Source: Patagioenas fasciata
Taxonomy: Eukaryota; Chordata; Aves; Columbiformes; Columbidae
DNA length: 64,000 nt
Direction of reading: 5' to 3'
NCBI RefSeq assembly: GCF_037038585.1
Contig: NC_092520.1
Coordinates: 60,602,501-60,666,500 of the forward strand
Shown one piece after another: positions 22,401 to 36,100 of this stretch; position 1 is the stretch's first letter, and every line of letters starts with the position of its first letter. The notes beneath the pieces are model-generated. The model was not told the DNA's origin, did not search any database, and saw nothing but the letters and a program-made list of their open reading frames with translations. The position numbers and the translations under genes were made by a program.

Positions 22401-25400
22401 AAACAAAAAGTTAAAATATAAGTTGTAAAGGAATGAAGAATACGAAATGGTTGTGCTTCCTAAACCAATACATGTATTCTGGTGTAGTACTTTTCAGGTG
22501 CTTGCCTTGTTTTTACTTACAAAAAAATAAATGTAAAATCATTTTTTGGGATTCATTGTTTGTTCAAACTGGGTGTTGCTGTAGCCCAAACAACCAACCC
22601 AATAAGTGTGATGTAATCCATAATTTCAGATGCCTGAAAGTTTGAGATACACAGTACCTAGGCAGGTGAGAAATAAGACTTGCTATTTGAAGGTTTACCA
22701 GAAATTCTTTGCTGATTCTCCAAGACTCCTCGAAGAATGAGTTATGCCCTCATCTGGCTATAAAAATAGCTGTTTAACCATAAAGTATTATACAAAAGTA
22801 AGTGAAAAGAAAAGAGCCTTGCAAAGAGTGACAGCTCCAAGGGTAACTTGGCTCCCTTTCCTTACTCTGTTTTTATAGCTGTAGGAATTCCTTATTACTT
22901 TTTCTCAAGCTGTCATCAGAGCAACAGAACCCACCGTTATTTGGGTTTCTCTTCTCTTCAGATGGAAAGAAAGGGATGTAATAAAGGTAGGTCGTGAGCA
23001 ATAGGTTGTAATCTATCCACAAAATGGCCCCACCTTGCCATTTGTTCCCTTGTATTGTGTCTGAGCAGACTCCCAGTAAATATGTCTGCTTCACATTGAT
23101 CACCACTGATAGTAGCATCCCTAATAACGGCTCCATCTTGACAGAAAAATGGTAAGCACTATTGTGCTCCAATGTTTATGTCCCTTTCTACAGCCACTGC
23201 GAAACAAAGCTGTTAATTTATCTGACGAAAGACATGATGGTGAATGTTATGAATAACCCAGATGTTTCCCCGCTGATTTCTTAAACAGGAGCACATAATT
23301 GTGATGATTGGGAGGCCATTAGTTCAAAATACTTGCAAGCAAAAGGAAAAGAAGACACCACCTTACACTTTCACTGTGACAAGCTTCTTTACATGAGACG
23401 TCTGTCGTTCTGCTCACTGTTTTATAAACCGAACCAGTCAAATAATTTCCCCAGTTCTTCTCCATCTGTTTTCTCACAACAGTGTTAATGTTCACTTAAA
23501 TAAGCATAGCAGCATTAACCTTTTGAACTCTTTGTCTCTCAACTCTGCTCAGATCAGATTTGTGGTCTAGAAAGTCTACTCTTCCCTCAACTTTGACAGA
23601 TTTTCTTATTATCCCCTGCTGACCTGTAGAGAATTGCACTGGCTCAATTCCTGAGGCACCTACAAGTTTCAAATGGACTCAGCCTCCCTATCTGATTGCC
23701 TGTCATGAGAAGAGCCAGTGGTATGCTTTTTATTTCAGTTTATTCCCTTCCTCTCAATAGACATAATGAATTTTTTTGCACTCTTGTGCTCTTCAGCAGG
23801 TCTTGCATATCACATTTTCATCTACAATGCAACGACAGCTTCAGAAAATCTGTCTGTCTTAAAAAAAAAATTGACAGCACACATAACCAGTACATTCATA
23901 TGTGCTTTATGCAGATCTGATTTTACTGATACTGTTCACAGTAAATTGTGTATAAGTTGCATAAGCCATTACCTCTGTGATCCAATATTTCTGTTTGCGT
24001 AAGTACTATAAGTACTGATATTTAAGGCTGATAATTTAGGCTTAGATAGAGAAAAATGTGGATGAAAATGGCTACCCTTCTCATATGAAAACTATCGAAG
24101 GAACTATGATTCCAGATAGAGTAAAGCTGAAGCTTTGAATAGTGCCATTCAACACAGAGGCTGCTAAGTAGCTAAAAGCCTCAGCACATTAAAAAGGTGG
24201 TTTGGATACAGAAATCACATGCATTGGTGAATCTCCAGTAACAGTCCAGGTATGTATTTTTAACCCCTACTGCAAATATGACTTAGGTCAGCCACTTTTC
24301 ACTGACATAGGTTGACCTCTCCTTTCACCGGCAGCTGAGCTAATATGATGTTACATCACATTAACCATGCAAGTTACAACAAATCAGCTGGCCTGTAGTA
24401 AATTGGGGTGAACTCTAGACCAAGAAAGGGTTTTTAGATAGGATTGGTGGTGTTGTTTGAGTTATGCTCAGACAGAGCCAGAAATATAAACACTCAAAAA
24501 GCTATAGGCAAACAGTTGAGGTATGAACTTGGGAAAGTGTTGGGGGAATATAATTGAAAAGAATTCTTAGAACATGAAGCACGGAAGCTGCTACCTGCTT
24601 AGTATTGACCCTGTTTGGCAAACACACCTTTGACATACTTGTAGAAATGAATAGAAATAAGAATTTGTCTTTCTCTGAGGACAGTGGTCAAAATAAAGGC
24701 TAGCGCTAAAAAGAGAGATCCCAAGAATGTGATACAATGCATAAACAGCGTAGAAGTAAAAAAAAAAAAAAAAACACCACAACAAACCGTGTTCTAGGGT
24801 TTATGCTCTAGTCTCTCTGTAGCTCCCCCTGCCCTAATCTGGACTTGTTCTGCTGACAAAGAGGTGTTAGAATGACTACAGAGATGAGAAAGGCCAAAAT
24901 TACAGACAAAGCTGAGATTACTTCCATGGGGACATCTGTAACTCAGAAATTCAGGAGGAGGGAAAACACAAGCATAGGCTGGAAAAAGCAAAGCCAGGTG
25001 CATGGCGGTTAGGGTGGTGAGATCCCAGACAGAAGCCCCAGGCTGAGCTGTTTGGTGCTATCAGTGGAGATACTGGCACCTTCTTGGTGATGTGAGGCCT
25101 CTGGAAGAGCTGTGAAGGCCAGTCTTAGCCCTTCCTGGAAAACACTGGCCTGGGCAGTACAGCTCTTCTGTCGCCTTATTCATTGAGGTGATGAGCATGC
25201 AAGTGCTTATTCTAACATTGATTCCTAGCTATCTTCTGTGTGTGCTAGCCTGTGAATAACTGTTTTAGACAGTTTCATTGCATATATTATTCTTGCAGAA
25301 TATATTAATATTTGCATTCCTCTGAAGATGCCTGAACAAGCCAACTAAAGAGGGGCTGTAAGGAAGACAACGAGCAGAGAAGGAGCAATGCCATGACTTC

Positions 25401-27579
25401 TCTGTCAACCCAACATCTACAGTATTTCATGCAACAGGACAACAGGGCTGACACACTGCAGGAGCACCTGATCCAGCCTTAGTGCTTACAGACACCTTGT
25501 CTTCATGTGGCCCAGGAGAACCTTTTGAATACTACACTGATTTAATACCACTTGCACAGACTAGTGGCACAAAGGCCACAGTTTAGTACCTACATTGCAG
25601 AGTCCAATCCCCCCCTATTATGCATAGCGGCTAAGATATGACTCAGAAAACGATTCCTCAAGGAGCAGCAAGACAGCTTGCAAAGTGCCATATGACTCTG
25701 TTAGAGCAACTGACAGGGAAAATCAGACACCAGTTAACTGAGGCACTGATCCAAAGCCCCTTTAAACACCTCGGTGACTCTCTTGAAAATAAGATGTAGG
25801 AGCTTTTCAAAAGATTACCCTTAATCTGTCACAGCATGCAAAACAACTTAATACATTTATCATTTTTTTTTCAGTGAGAGAATTCAAATCCCCCTGTGAC
25901 ATTTCAGCTAGCAAGTCAAACTTCTCCCACACAGAAAATATCTGCCCTAATATTGCAAAGGGTGGGTCCTTTTTTCACTGACTTGTCCTGCACAAGCCAG
26001 GACTTCTATCATTGGGAGTTCTGCCACTGAATCACACAGCAGGAGCACTGAGGGACCAGTGGTCTTTGTGTCTCTTTGAAATCTCAGTTTATACTATCGT
26101 GTTTGATCTAGTCACCTCTCAAGCACCAGCTGAGTTGCTTTCAAGCACCAGTTCAGGTCAAAAGACATGAGCTTACTTGTGAACCTGGACTCAATGCACC
26201 GTGGATTGCTTTTAACCATTTAGCAACTTTTCTTCTCAAGTAATGTTGAAAGCTCATCTTCTCAGCAAAACAAATGAGCTGTCTTTTTCCCTTTGGTAAT
26301 GATCATCAGCTTGTGCTTTAAACACTAAGTGAGCCCCCTTCCAGGCTTGTAAAAATCCTTCAGATACAGTGCAATAGAAATTTGGTTTGTCTTTCATTTT
26401 AAATCCTGCTTCCCAAAAAGTATCAATATTTGCTTTTCAGACATACCTTTTGGGTATTAAGGTATTTCTTTCACTATCCTCAAAAGCTGATTATTCTAAT
26501 ACAGCTCAGAAAAATCTAGTATTTGCCTTCTTTCAAGTCATAAATACAGAGAGTTTTATGTTAAAAAATTCTGTTAGATCACTTGGTATTAGTTATATTC
26601 AAACCAAAGTCACCTTAATACTAAAAATCAAATTGTCAGATATTAAATGCTCTGGCTAGTGACTGTTAAAGAGCAGTAGTTGCTTTGGAGTAAGTGCACA
26701 TTTCTCAGTGGCCAGATATAATTTTGAAGTGCTTATTATCCATCTGAGCATAGATTTTTAAAATTCCTTGTTCTATTATATCCATTCTATTACATCCATT
26801 CTTTCAGCAATTTCCTTATAAAATTAGATTTGTGCTAGGCTTCTCTCCCTTAAAGCAGTGAACCAGCGAACCACAGTAATCTCTATTGCCTCTCATGCCA
26901 TATTTAACCTTAAACATGTATTAGATATAGATTAACATCTTGTCTTGGAGAAGCTTATGTTTCTAAGATTATGGCAGAGTTTCATTAAAAAAAAACAATC
27001 AATATACCCTTCATGCTCTAGGAAAAACAGGAGGGTGTTTTCAGTGATCTCCTTCACAGGCATAATTCTCAAGTTTTTCCAGTGTGAGTGGGCTAATGGC
27101 ACTATCATGATCAGTATTTTTACAGAGTAATGAAACCTCGTTGCACAAAATGGCTTTTTTTCAGTCACATAAATCATTATTTGCAACCTGATAAAATGTG
27201 ACAGTGTTAAACTTTTTCCAATCTAATGTATCTCTGTGGATTTAAAAATTCAGTTTTTGAGTTCAAGAACACAGTAAACAGGAGAGAGGGGATTCCATTC
27301 TGGAGAATTTGTATAAACCATGAGGCATGTTATTTTGTTTCCAACCAAAGAAAGAGGGTGGGGAAGAAATATAAAAACCTTGTAACTTCACCAGGCAGTC
27401 CCCTGGGGCTCCCAGGCATAGATGCTGGCTAAATATAGATGCACTGCGCTCCAGCCCAGATGGACACAGCAGCCTGTGATGAAGCCATACTTATTAGACC
27501 AGACCCTTATCTTCAGGCCCACTGTGAGTCCGGTGGGAACATAAGGCTGATGAATATATGTTGATGCCATGTAGAGAAC
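22401..27579. other. Non-coding single-copy sequence
   Basis: There is no gene. The segment at about 25.0-25.8 kb is GC-richer than its surroundings and might be an old repeat, but I cannot assign it to a family. An A17 run lies at 24758-24774 and a 14-bp tandem duplication at 26771. Confidence 0.4.
26771..26798. repeat. 14-bp tandem duplication
   Basis: TTCTATTATATCCA is followed directly by TTCTATTACATCCA, two copies differing at one base, and then by a partial third (TTCTTT). Confidence 0.8.
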
Positions 27580-27960
27580 TGATAGCGGTTCAGGCCCAGC
27601 CAAAGCAAGGCATGGTGTGGTTGGTGGGGGTTGTATGGTACAAGAGGAGTGGGGCACCTCCTCTTTAGGGGGGAGAACAGGGGCTGGGAGGACACCAGTC
27701 CCCCTCCGGCTGCAGCCCTCTCCTCTGCTTGGCTCAGCCTCTCTTTCTTCTTGGCAACCTCTGCTGCTCCATATTCAAGGTTTCTGTGCTACAGTGCAAG
27801 GGAGGGAGGGAGGAGGGCACTGGGGAGAGAGGAGTGGCAGGACAGGACCACCCAGGTACTTTTCCAGGTGAGGAGTGAGGGGGAGAAGAGTCTGTTTGCC
27901 CCAGGACCCAAAACAACTCTTGGTGTGGGCTCTAATACCACTGCTGGAACAACCAGACCT
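27580..27960. other. GC-rich, purine-skewed segment
   Basis: Around 27600-27920 the composition shifts from AT-rich to G-rich on the plus strand, with GGGG and GAGG runs and CCCC blocks. It yields overlapping open frames on both strands (longest 27631-27975, 114 codons), which look like by-products of composition because they lack any recognised domain. A donor-like CAG/GTGAGG junction occurs at about 27866. It may be part of a non-coding exon or simply a GC-rich patch; it has too few CpGs to be a CpG island. Confidence 0.4.
27800..27817 (+). other. G-quadruplex-forming motif
   Basis: GGGAGGGAGGGAGGAGGG provides four GGG runs with short loops (1, 1 and 4 nt), a classic strong intramolecular quadruplex pattern. 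Formation in the cell is inferred. Confidence 0.75.
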
Positions 27961-27987
27961 GCAAAATATTCGTAAACACAGGGAGTT

Positions 27988-28173
27988 ATTTTTCTTTTTT
28001 TTTTTTTTAATTTATTTTTTCTTTTCTTGTTCACTTTTTTCTTTCTCTTTTCTTCCTTCCTTCCTCTCTTCCTTCCTTCCTTGTTTCTCTGTTTTTCTTT
28101 CTTTTCCTTCCTCTTTTTCTTTCTTTCTTCATCTCTTTCTGGCTCTTTCTTTTTCTATGGTTCCTTCTCTCTC
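27988..28173. repeat. Long pyrimidine tract, TTCC/TTTC-rich
   Basis: About 185 bp is almost entirely C and T on the plus strand. The centre has CCTTCCTTCC (28055-28064), a TCTCTT spacer and CCTTCCTTCC again (28071-28080), a near mirror repeat able to form triplex (H-DNA). It generates false Phe/Ser/Leu-rich frames at 27875-28318 and 28027-28335. Confidence 0.9.
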
Positions 28174-29427
28174 ACACATATACAAAACACACAAACACAC
28201 GCCATTTCTCCAGAGAACACCACTCTATACTTCAGTGGCAAAAAGCACCAGGGACTCTCAGCAGCACCAAAAACAGTGTTATTGCTCTACCAGTTTAATT
28301 CAGAGATGCTCCTTATAGATAAACAGCTATTTTAAAAGCGTAGATTCACAAAGAGTTCATTGCAAAACAAGCCAGAGTGTGCATTTATAATATCAGTTTT
28401 GGGGCAGGAATTGTCTGAAAACAGCCCTTCTAAATATTCACAGACCATGTAAATATAAGAAAAGTTGCTGCTGATGATGATTGCAGTAAATCTCTTTTGC
28501 TTAGGGGAAGGGTGTATGCAAAGACAGTTTATTCATAGTAACTTGGTCTAAATCCATATCCTCATCTCACAGAAATATTCATAAAATCAAATCCTTTAAC
28601 ATAGTGTTCATAGTGTTCATAGTGTTCAATTACTAACAGATCCTAGAGGGAATATTACCTTCATTTTCTGATAAGTTTTAAAGATTTTATTTTCATGATC
28701 TTCAGTCATTATGGTGGTACAATCTAAACACTAAATTTTATTAAAAAAAACCCAAAACATAAATTATTGCAGAAACAGAAAAAAGTACAAAGACTGAAAA
28801 AGAGACCACAATTTTAATAAAAACCTGTGATTTTACTCTCTTTTTATTAGATAATTCTCATTTCAAAATTTTTCTACTAGCAAAATGTCTGGCCAAAATA
28901 TTTCATAAAGTTTCAAAACAAAAGTCATTAAAATAATACACCTTTGACTGGAGAGATGTCAAAAAATTGTGTCAAAATTACATCCTTTCAATGAAGTTAC
29001 AAAAAAATTAGAATTGCAGGCCCAAGATTAATTTTTACTATAGTAATGTAGTTTCCCCAGGGGTGTAAATTATTCTCAAAGCTACATAAAGATTTTTTTT
29101 TTTAATGGAAGAATAAAATTTCAGTAAAGCAAGTTAAAGTAATGTTCAGATACAACTCTAAGTATTAATCAATCTAAAATTACAGTGTTCTGCACCTCTC
29201 CGGAAATAGGAGAAGTATTTGAATCTTCTCCAGTTTAAAGGGCTGGAGCAAAGAGTACTTTGAGGTCCTTTCCATCACTGTTTTTCCGTAATGCTGTGAT
29301 CAGAAATATCCATAAAACCACTGCTCCAGATGACACTGTACTGTCTTCTTGCCTAGAAGATAAATAACACAATCCTAGTGCCAAGTAACACAATATCTTG
29401 GTATTGTCTCATACTGACACTTTCATA
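28174..29427. other. AT-rich non-coding sequence, possible CR1 3' end near 29230-29300
   Basis: There is mostly nothing recognisable here. At about 29240-29300 the words TTTGAGGTCCTTTCCATCAC and TAATGCTGTGAT resemble the extreme 3' end of a plus-strand CR1, but with low identity, so it is only noted. Confidence 0.35.
28601..28627. repeat. 9-bp tandem repeat, three copies
   Basis: Three perfect copies of ATAGTGTTC lie in a row. It is a small local slippage duplication. Confidence 0.9.
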
Positions 29428-30130
29428 ATTTATTGAGCTGGAAGATACTTTGTTACTACATCCTACTGTAGTGGGACAAGATCAACATGATGGTATATGT
29501 TGTACTAAACTCTACACACTAGAGTCCACAGTCTATCTAGGAAGCCTGTTCCAGCCTCTTTTAGTTCTTGTAGTCACTCTTTTCCATCAGAAATTTTGAA
29601 GGAACATGTTTCATATCTTTCCATTGGTGAGTGATTGTGTGGAATTAATCATTGCCCTCTTTACAGCATTTTTTCCATATTAGAAGATATAATCATACAC
29701 CTCCTTAGTATTTCTTATTTTAGATTAAGCAAAAACAACCTCCATCATCACAGGACATCTACCTAACATCTTATGCTTCTTGTTACTATTTCATGGACTC
29801 TCACCAATTTTTCTTGAAGTGTGGTAGCTGCATGTGAAGATGAAGCTTAGGCTGATGAAACTTAAATACTACCAGGAAGCAACTAATTACCTTCCCTTTC
29901 ATATGTACAGTACTCTGATCAGTATATTCCTGAACAGCATTTCCTTTTTTCCTTTTCAATAGTTGCACAATGGATGTTTCAAGATTTTGTATTTGATGAG
30001 TGCTTGCTGTAGGATACCACAGGGTCTTGCCATCGTCATTCTTCAAAGTAGCACAAACGCACCTTCTGTACGTGGAGCCCGGGCTTTTGGGATGTAGATG
30101 CTTTGTGCATGTGGGTCCCATCCTAGTGTG
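29428..30130 (-). mobile_element. Ancient CR1 LINE fragment, minus strand
   Basis: Read on the minus strand this is the C-terminal reverse-transcriptase region and 3' end of an old, diverged CR1. On the plus strand the order of landmarks matches inverted CR1: a GAGCTGGAAGATACTTTGTT phrase near the element's 3' end (about 29436), AAGCCTGTTCCAGCCTCTT (29539 onward), a CACCTCCTTAGTATTTCTTATTTTAG stretch corresponding to the family's 'CCTCAGCCTCCTTTTCTCCAG', then TTTTCTTGAAGTGTGG (29808 onward), then CAGCATTTCCTTTTTT and GATGAGTGCTTGCTGTAGG. It is far more decayed than the copy at 603. Both ends are approximate because divergence blurs them. Confidence 0.75.
29801..30121 (-). pseudogene. CR1 ORF2 C-terminal remnant with a surviving open frame
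   Basis: A 106-codon open frame coincides with the ancient CR1 in the sense direction. Its translation keeps CR1-like words: KRKKGNAV (family: KKANAI), KGKVIS near the family's REVIVPLYS block, and LPHFKKN near its C-terminus, where the family has APHFKKD. The start methionine is not the natural one; upstream CR1 sequence is lost or unrecognisable. The frame covers only the region downstream of the catalytic aspartates, so it has no polymerase activity. Survival without stops over 318 nt in such an old copy is probably chance. Confidence 0.65.
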
Positions 30131-33100
30131 GATTTGCAGCTGGCTGACATAGAATTTCTCCCAACTGCAGTAGTACAGACTTAAATGTTATTCAGTCTTA
30201 TTAAGGTACAATAGATATGATCCAAGGTAACCTCCTGCTTTCCTTTTTGCCATATTAATCACCAGTTGGTTAGTCCACTTTTCTATTGATTCTTTTTTTT
30301 TTTTTTCACTCTTCCTAGCACTTTATGCTAATCTATATTAGCTTTACTTCGCAAATTTCTTTTCACAGTTTATCACAACCATCCCAAACTCTACTTCTGT
30401 TGTCAAAAGAGTTTGCACATTTCTCAGCTTATGTCACTATCCAATTTTCTCTTAAGTCCGAGTTCTTAAGTAAACCATGAAGCTGAACGAAGTCCAGGAC
30501 AGACAAGTCATTATTGTTTACCTGGATAACAAATATTACTTGGAGTTATCAAAGCAGAAAAGAATGTTTTGTATGACAGTTTGGGCATCAAAGAAGAGTT
30601 AAATGTCATTGACCATGGTTGTTTAGCAGAATTATGTTTGCACCAGTTAAAGAGTCAACAGCCAGTAAGTGAGGAAAAGCATGAGGAAAGATGAAAGGCA
30701 CTACAAGAAATATAACTTCAAACACTGGCAAGAAACATGAAGACCTGAACAGGAGCAAAATCTAGTGAAATAATAGCAAGAAAACAGCAGAAGGAATTAG
30801 AGAAAGACATCCTTAACTGCTGAGCCTCATGTGTTTCAAGTTGTTTCTATGGTCACAGAATAAGAAGGTCAAATCAGATCAAATAAAGCAGGGCAGAACT
30901 GAACAGTACAATTAGGCCATAGTCAAAAAGTAATTACTTTTCCATCCAGTAGAGATTGCACGTTACTACTTGGAACTGTACATTATTATCTAAATAATAG
31001 ACACTAGCCAGTGAAGCAACTGGGAATGAATGGGGGAAAATCAGCTAAAAAGCCACTTAACTAAATATTAGAACATTATAATTTATATTAAAGCTCAGAT
31101 AAACTTGAAAGTTGAACACTGGTGGGTCTTAACATATTTATAGCAACACATCAAGAGACTAGAGTAATAAAGAGTGGAGCACAGCACTAAAACAGAATAA
31201 TACTGAAAAAAACAAAAAAAAAAAAAACCAAACAAAACTACAAAGACAGCTAAAGCAGCATTCCCTTTGCTCTATACTCTTTGCATTTTAATAGTTTGAT
31301 ATTATAATTATGATTCTGGTATGTATCCTATCCTACTGATGCTGTTGGTACATTAGATAACTTTAACTCTCTGCAAAGTCTTATTTTTACTTCATCATCC
31401 TTTATCCCAGTCATGTATTTTTCCCTGTTTTCTTCACAGGACTAGGGAGATACTTCACAATGCGTGCAGTCTTTGCATTTTTCTCGGTCATATATATCTC
31501 TCTATAATAGCTCGCTAAATAAGTCAACTATTTTTCAGTGCTGAAGCCAGTCCTTGGCTGAATTGAATGACACAGTATTGTGGATGTAGGTGGAGCTTCC
31601 TAATGTATCCTGTATGAAGATATTACTTTGTGTTTGAAAAGGTATACCTGTCCTTATTAATTCTTTTGGATACGCTACCCTTAGTAACACATCTTCACTG
31701 GATATGGCAAGATTCGTCATCTAGCACCTGCAAATCAAGTAGGACAACTCCAATACTGATGGAAATAAAGTCCAAAGTAGCAGAAGTCACCCTCCCTAGT
31801 CAACAACTGTCTTTCTTCAGAAAGTCAATTTATTCTGTGTCATTTACAGCACCGCAGTGGCTACCATATCCAAGGAAAGTTTAGTAAATTATTCCCACAT
31901 CAGAGAGAAACCATGTCATGATCATACTGAGTTCCTGTCATCACAAAGAAGTCATCACTTAAAAGAACCACTCATAACCAAAAGTAATTCCTTCAGTTTC
32001 ATCTGCCAGCCCTGGAATCAAGAGGGTTAAAGAAGCTGCAATTTATTTCTACCAAGTGAATAGAAAATTAGGATCTTTCACTTTCTCTCTTTCTCATGCA
32101 TCCCTAAGAAAAAAATTATTTCTCTGGAAATTATGATTTCATCAGCTGAACTGAAAATCAAGAAATAGACCACTTTAAATATTCACACCATCTTGATTAA
32201 AGCAGGTGTCTCCAAGCCCTATTATTGCAAAGTGATTGTCAGAATTTCCATTGTAAATCTCTTCCCTCCATTTCAGTGGTTTTATACTTCTGCCTTGGCT
32301 ATGAGAGTACATTCCAGTCTGGAATTTAGCCTGGCTGATTATTAAAAAGAGGAGAATTTTCCTTTACAAATGATATTAAAAGAATTGTAAAACTAATAAA
32401 ATGTTGGCTTTTCAGTATGGGGGAAAGGCAGGGCATGTTTTTCTATATTACACATGTTGATCCAAATCAGTAACCACAATCTGGTAGAGAAAGCAGAGCT
32501 GAAAAATCGTCACATTTACCCAGATGGCAATGTAATACTCCAGGCTGGCAGCCCATTATCCTACTTTACTCTGCTTCATTCTCTGCAACTCCTGGAATGG
32601 AACAAACTACATGGGACAGGAAGGGATGCAGTTATTGTCTCTAATTACAGAAATCACAGGCCTCACTATCATACCATGCCTAGTCTTTACTATGTTTATT
32701 CTCCTGATACCCTGTGAAGTACAGAAATGCTTTTGTTCATTTTGTAGTTAAGAAATAAACAGAAGAGATTTTCACCTAATAAACTCAAGGTTGAACATCA
32801 AGGCACCAGCCAGTTCTTTTCTTGTATTCAGTGTTTAGGTTATGTTCCCACCAATAAATTCAATTGTCTCAACAGACATACCAAGAGACACACCTAGGCA
32901 CTAAAAATCAACTGTAGTTGCTGTAAAGTGAGTACCAATGTCACAACAGTCTGGGACATGCTTTTGGCCTATGCCCATTAGTACCCTCCCAAGCAAGTTT
33001 TGAGCATGCCTCAGGAGTTAGCACTGGCCAGGGATCATTCCCAGCAGGAGAGAAAAAGCGTTTAATAGCATTGGCATTAGCTGTTCCCTGTCAGCTGGCC

Positions 33101-36100
33101 AGAAAACAGTCCAAGACATGTTTAATTTAGTACTATACAGAAAAAGCCAAAACAGTGAGCACCAGTGAGCACTGTGCATCTATATTAAGGTTATATACTG
33201 ATTATCAGTGTAGCAGCAATTTTTAGTGCAACTCTGATGAGTGAAAATTCACTCATATTGATACTTTCATTCAAAGAGAAATACAGCTGCTCAAAGGAAC
33301 TTGAAATAAGACACAGACTGTTTTTGCTGTGCGCTCTCTGTAACAACATTTCATAAGTCTTTTATTCTCTTTTAGTAAAGATTCGGTGTTACAGGTCCAT
33401 AAAATAAAAACATGTGTTCTCCTTAATATGCATTCAGAGTGAAAATCGCTTCACTCACATAAAACCTAATAATTGGACGTTATGTAGGGAAAGTATGAAA
33501 AAAGAAATGAAGTCTCCTGTGAAGTGGCACTAAAGATGTTTAGCAGTTCTGACATCAGCCACAAAAATGTCTAAGCCATCATCCCCCACTGACTTGAGTA
33601 AATACTACATTTTCCTTACATATGCACGCAAAAACTTCTAGGACACAAACCTCTATCTGACTGAAATAAGAAAAAAAAAAAAAAAGTAGTATAAGAGTCT
33701 ATTATTAATAAAACCCAATGTTCATTTGTTTATTTGAAGATTATTGTCAAATACTCTTTAATTATCAAGCATGCATGTGATTAAATGGCATTGGTGACAT
33801 TGATTTAAGTATAGACCACTGATCAACGTTTTTAAAATGCCTGGGGTCACAGAAGAGGGAGGCAAACTTCTGTTTCCTAAAAGCCAGGATGTGCACTGAA
33901 GACATCCCTTCCTCCCACAAATTAAAGGAATCAGGGGTTGGATTGCTTAATACTGGGCACAACTGCATGCATCAAAGAGGGGATTTTTGTTTGAATTCTG
34001 GATTCTGTATACACTTTGGTTACGTGCTCTTCATTCTACATCATTTAAGCTTTAGCATGCCAACCTACAGACCCATCAATACTGATGGGCGGCTTTTATC
34101 ATTCTAAGGAGATTGAGCAAAACACTGACTCAAAGACAGTTTTCAAAAGGAACAAAATGAAAGTGATGTCAAATTCAAGCCTACAATCAGGTCCAGAAGA
34201 CTGCCTATTTTTTTCTTCTCCCTTTAAGGTATATAACAAGTGGTATTAAAAGTGCCTTAATGTTTAAAACACAGTTTTGTTTCAAACTACAGCTTGAAAA
34301 GTAGGGGGCTGCAGATTCTGTAATGTCGTTGAATTCTTTTTATGATACCACTGTGGAAATGTTGAGGCAGCAATAACTCTCAGTAGGATTACATCCTGGC
34401 AAGAAGCAAAGCAAAATGCCTGAAGTGATCCCACTGTGTGTGAATCACATGGCTAATTTGTTAAATTTGCATTTCATTTGTTTCTGTAGCTTGGCAAAAA
34501 TTTTATTGATAAAGGGGGTTTTTTATTGTTTTGGTTTGGGTTTGTGTGGTTTCTTTCCTTTGTTTTCTAAGTGATTCTGCATTGATCAACCTGTTTTCTG
34601 TCTGCGACTCTGTCATAATTAGTGACTGAGTATGTAGCTGAGTAAGAAGAGTTAATGATAGGGCATAGTCTTTTGTGCAGTCTTGTGTAATTGTTGCTTT
34701 TCTGGGTTCGTAGGTTGCATGCAATTTGCTTTGGTTTTGATCTTATTTTCTTGTGAAATTGCTTTAAGATAAGCCTCTCTCAGTGATTTTTTTCTAAGTC
34801 CTTCTTTGTTTGATTAATTTTCATCCTCTTGATTTCCTTATTTTCCTTTATAGCAAATAATTGGGGTGAGAATTCTAATATGGGGCCAGCTGAATAATCC
34901 GGCTCTCTTGCTCCCCCCAGCTGCTGAAGAAAAATAGCAGTAGCAATGTCACAAATCCTGAAATGTGCCCACCACTTCTCTGGCCAGACACCTCACCGAA
35001 TTAAAAATAACAACTTTTGAAAGAGAAAAATATTTGAATCGGGACTTATACACTCAGCAACAAAAAAATCTCTGCATAGCAATAACTTCAGCCCCATTGC
35101 TAATCCAAAATAATATGTCAACCCACAGGAGAATCTAAAGCTAAACCAAGCATTTCTTACATAGCTTCTTGCAACTCATTGGAGCCAAATATAAGGATAT
35201 CCATGGCTAGATCACAGTCCGTCTAAAAGGTAGGATGTTGCAAACCCCTTAGAGTAACAGAAAAACTGATATATGAAATAGCTAGAACATGAATTGGTTA
35301 GACTTCATGGACAATATTATTAAATGTCCTTCGAACAGGCAGGCAACTAGTCCTTGATTACACATATGGCATTCCTCTAGAAGTATGTATTTCTTATTAC
35401 CTTTTGACTGACTTAAAGGATCAGTACTTTGTTTTACATTCCTGAAAACTGCAACTGCTTTTCAAAGACAGCTCCAAAAGACAGCACTATATAATGAATT
35501 ATCTCTCAGGTATGGATCTAAGCCACACTGGTTTTCACTGAAGGCTTTGGGTCAAATATTTAGGAGAGCAAGAAAAGGAAAAATAAGTTGCAATGGCAGA
35601 CCCAGTGTCTCCAGGTCTTGCAGGGGCTTCTGTTTTCTCTATATTTTTTTTCTCTGCAGGAGCAATCACATACCCTTGTTTTTTCAAACAAAGAGGTGAT
35701 ATTTGCATCCTTGATTCATTGTGACTAAAGAAATCTTCTTTGGATAAATACAGGGTTTCATCTTTCAGTTGTTCCAGCCCTCTCTTGCAATTAGTTTCAC
35801 TACTTCACTCACTGACATTCCTTCTGACACATTTCACTAATGGATCAGCAAGCTCAGTTTCCGCAGGCAGATCTGTATTCTCAACCAAAAATCCTTTACA
35901 CTGAGGAAACCTTCAGAAGATCTCACCACTTGCTACTCTCTTACTACTGCACCTGGAAAGGTGGAAACCTTCAAACTCGAGTCTCCACTCAATGTCATGA
36001 CAGCTCTCACACAAGAGAATGGATAATTAGCAACATTTCCTTTAGAGGAAGGAGAGAGGTCCTTCTATAGGTGTATGGCATTCCTTTTTTCTCAGGTATG

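Noticed and set aside
27631..27975. 114-codon frame in the GC-rich segment
   Set aside because: Several overlapping frames are open on both strands and no domain is recognisable, so composition explains it.
27875..28335. 147- and 102-codon plus-strand open frames rich in Phe, Ser and Leu
   Set aside because: They are translations of the pyrimidine tract at 27988-28173; two frames are open at once, as expected for low complexity.
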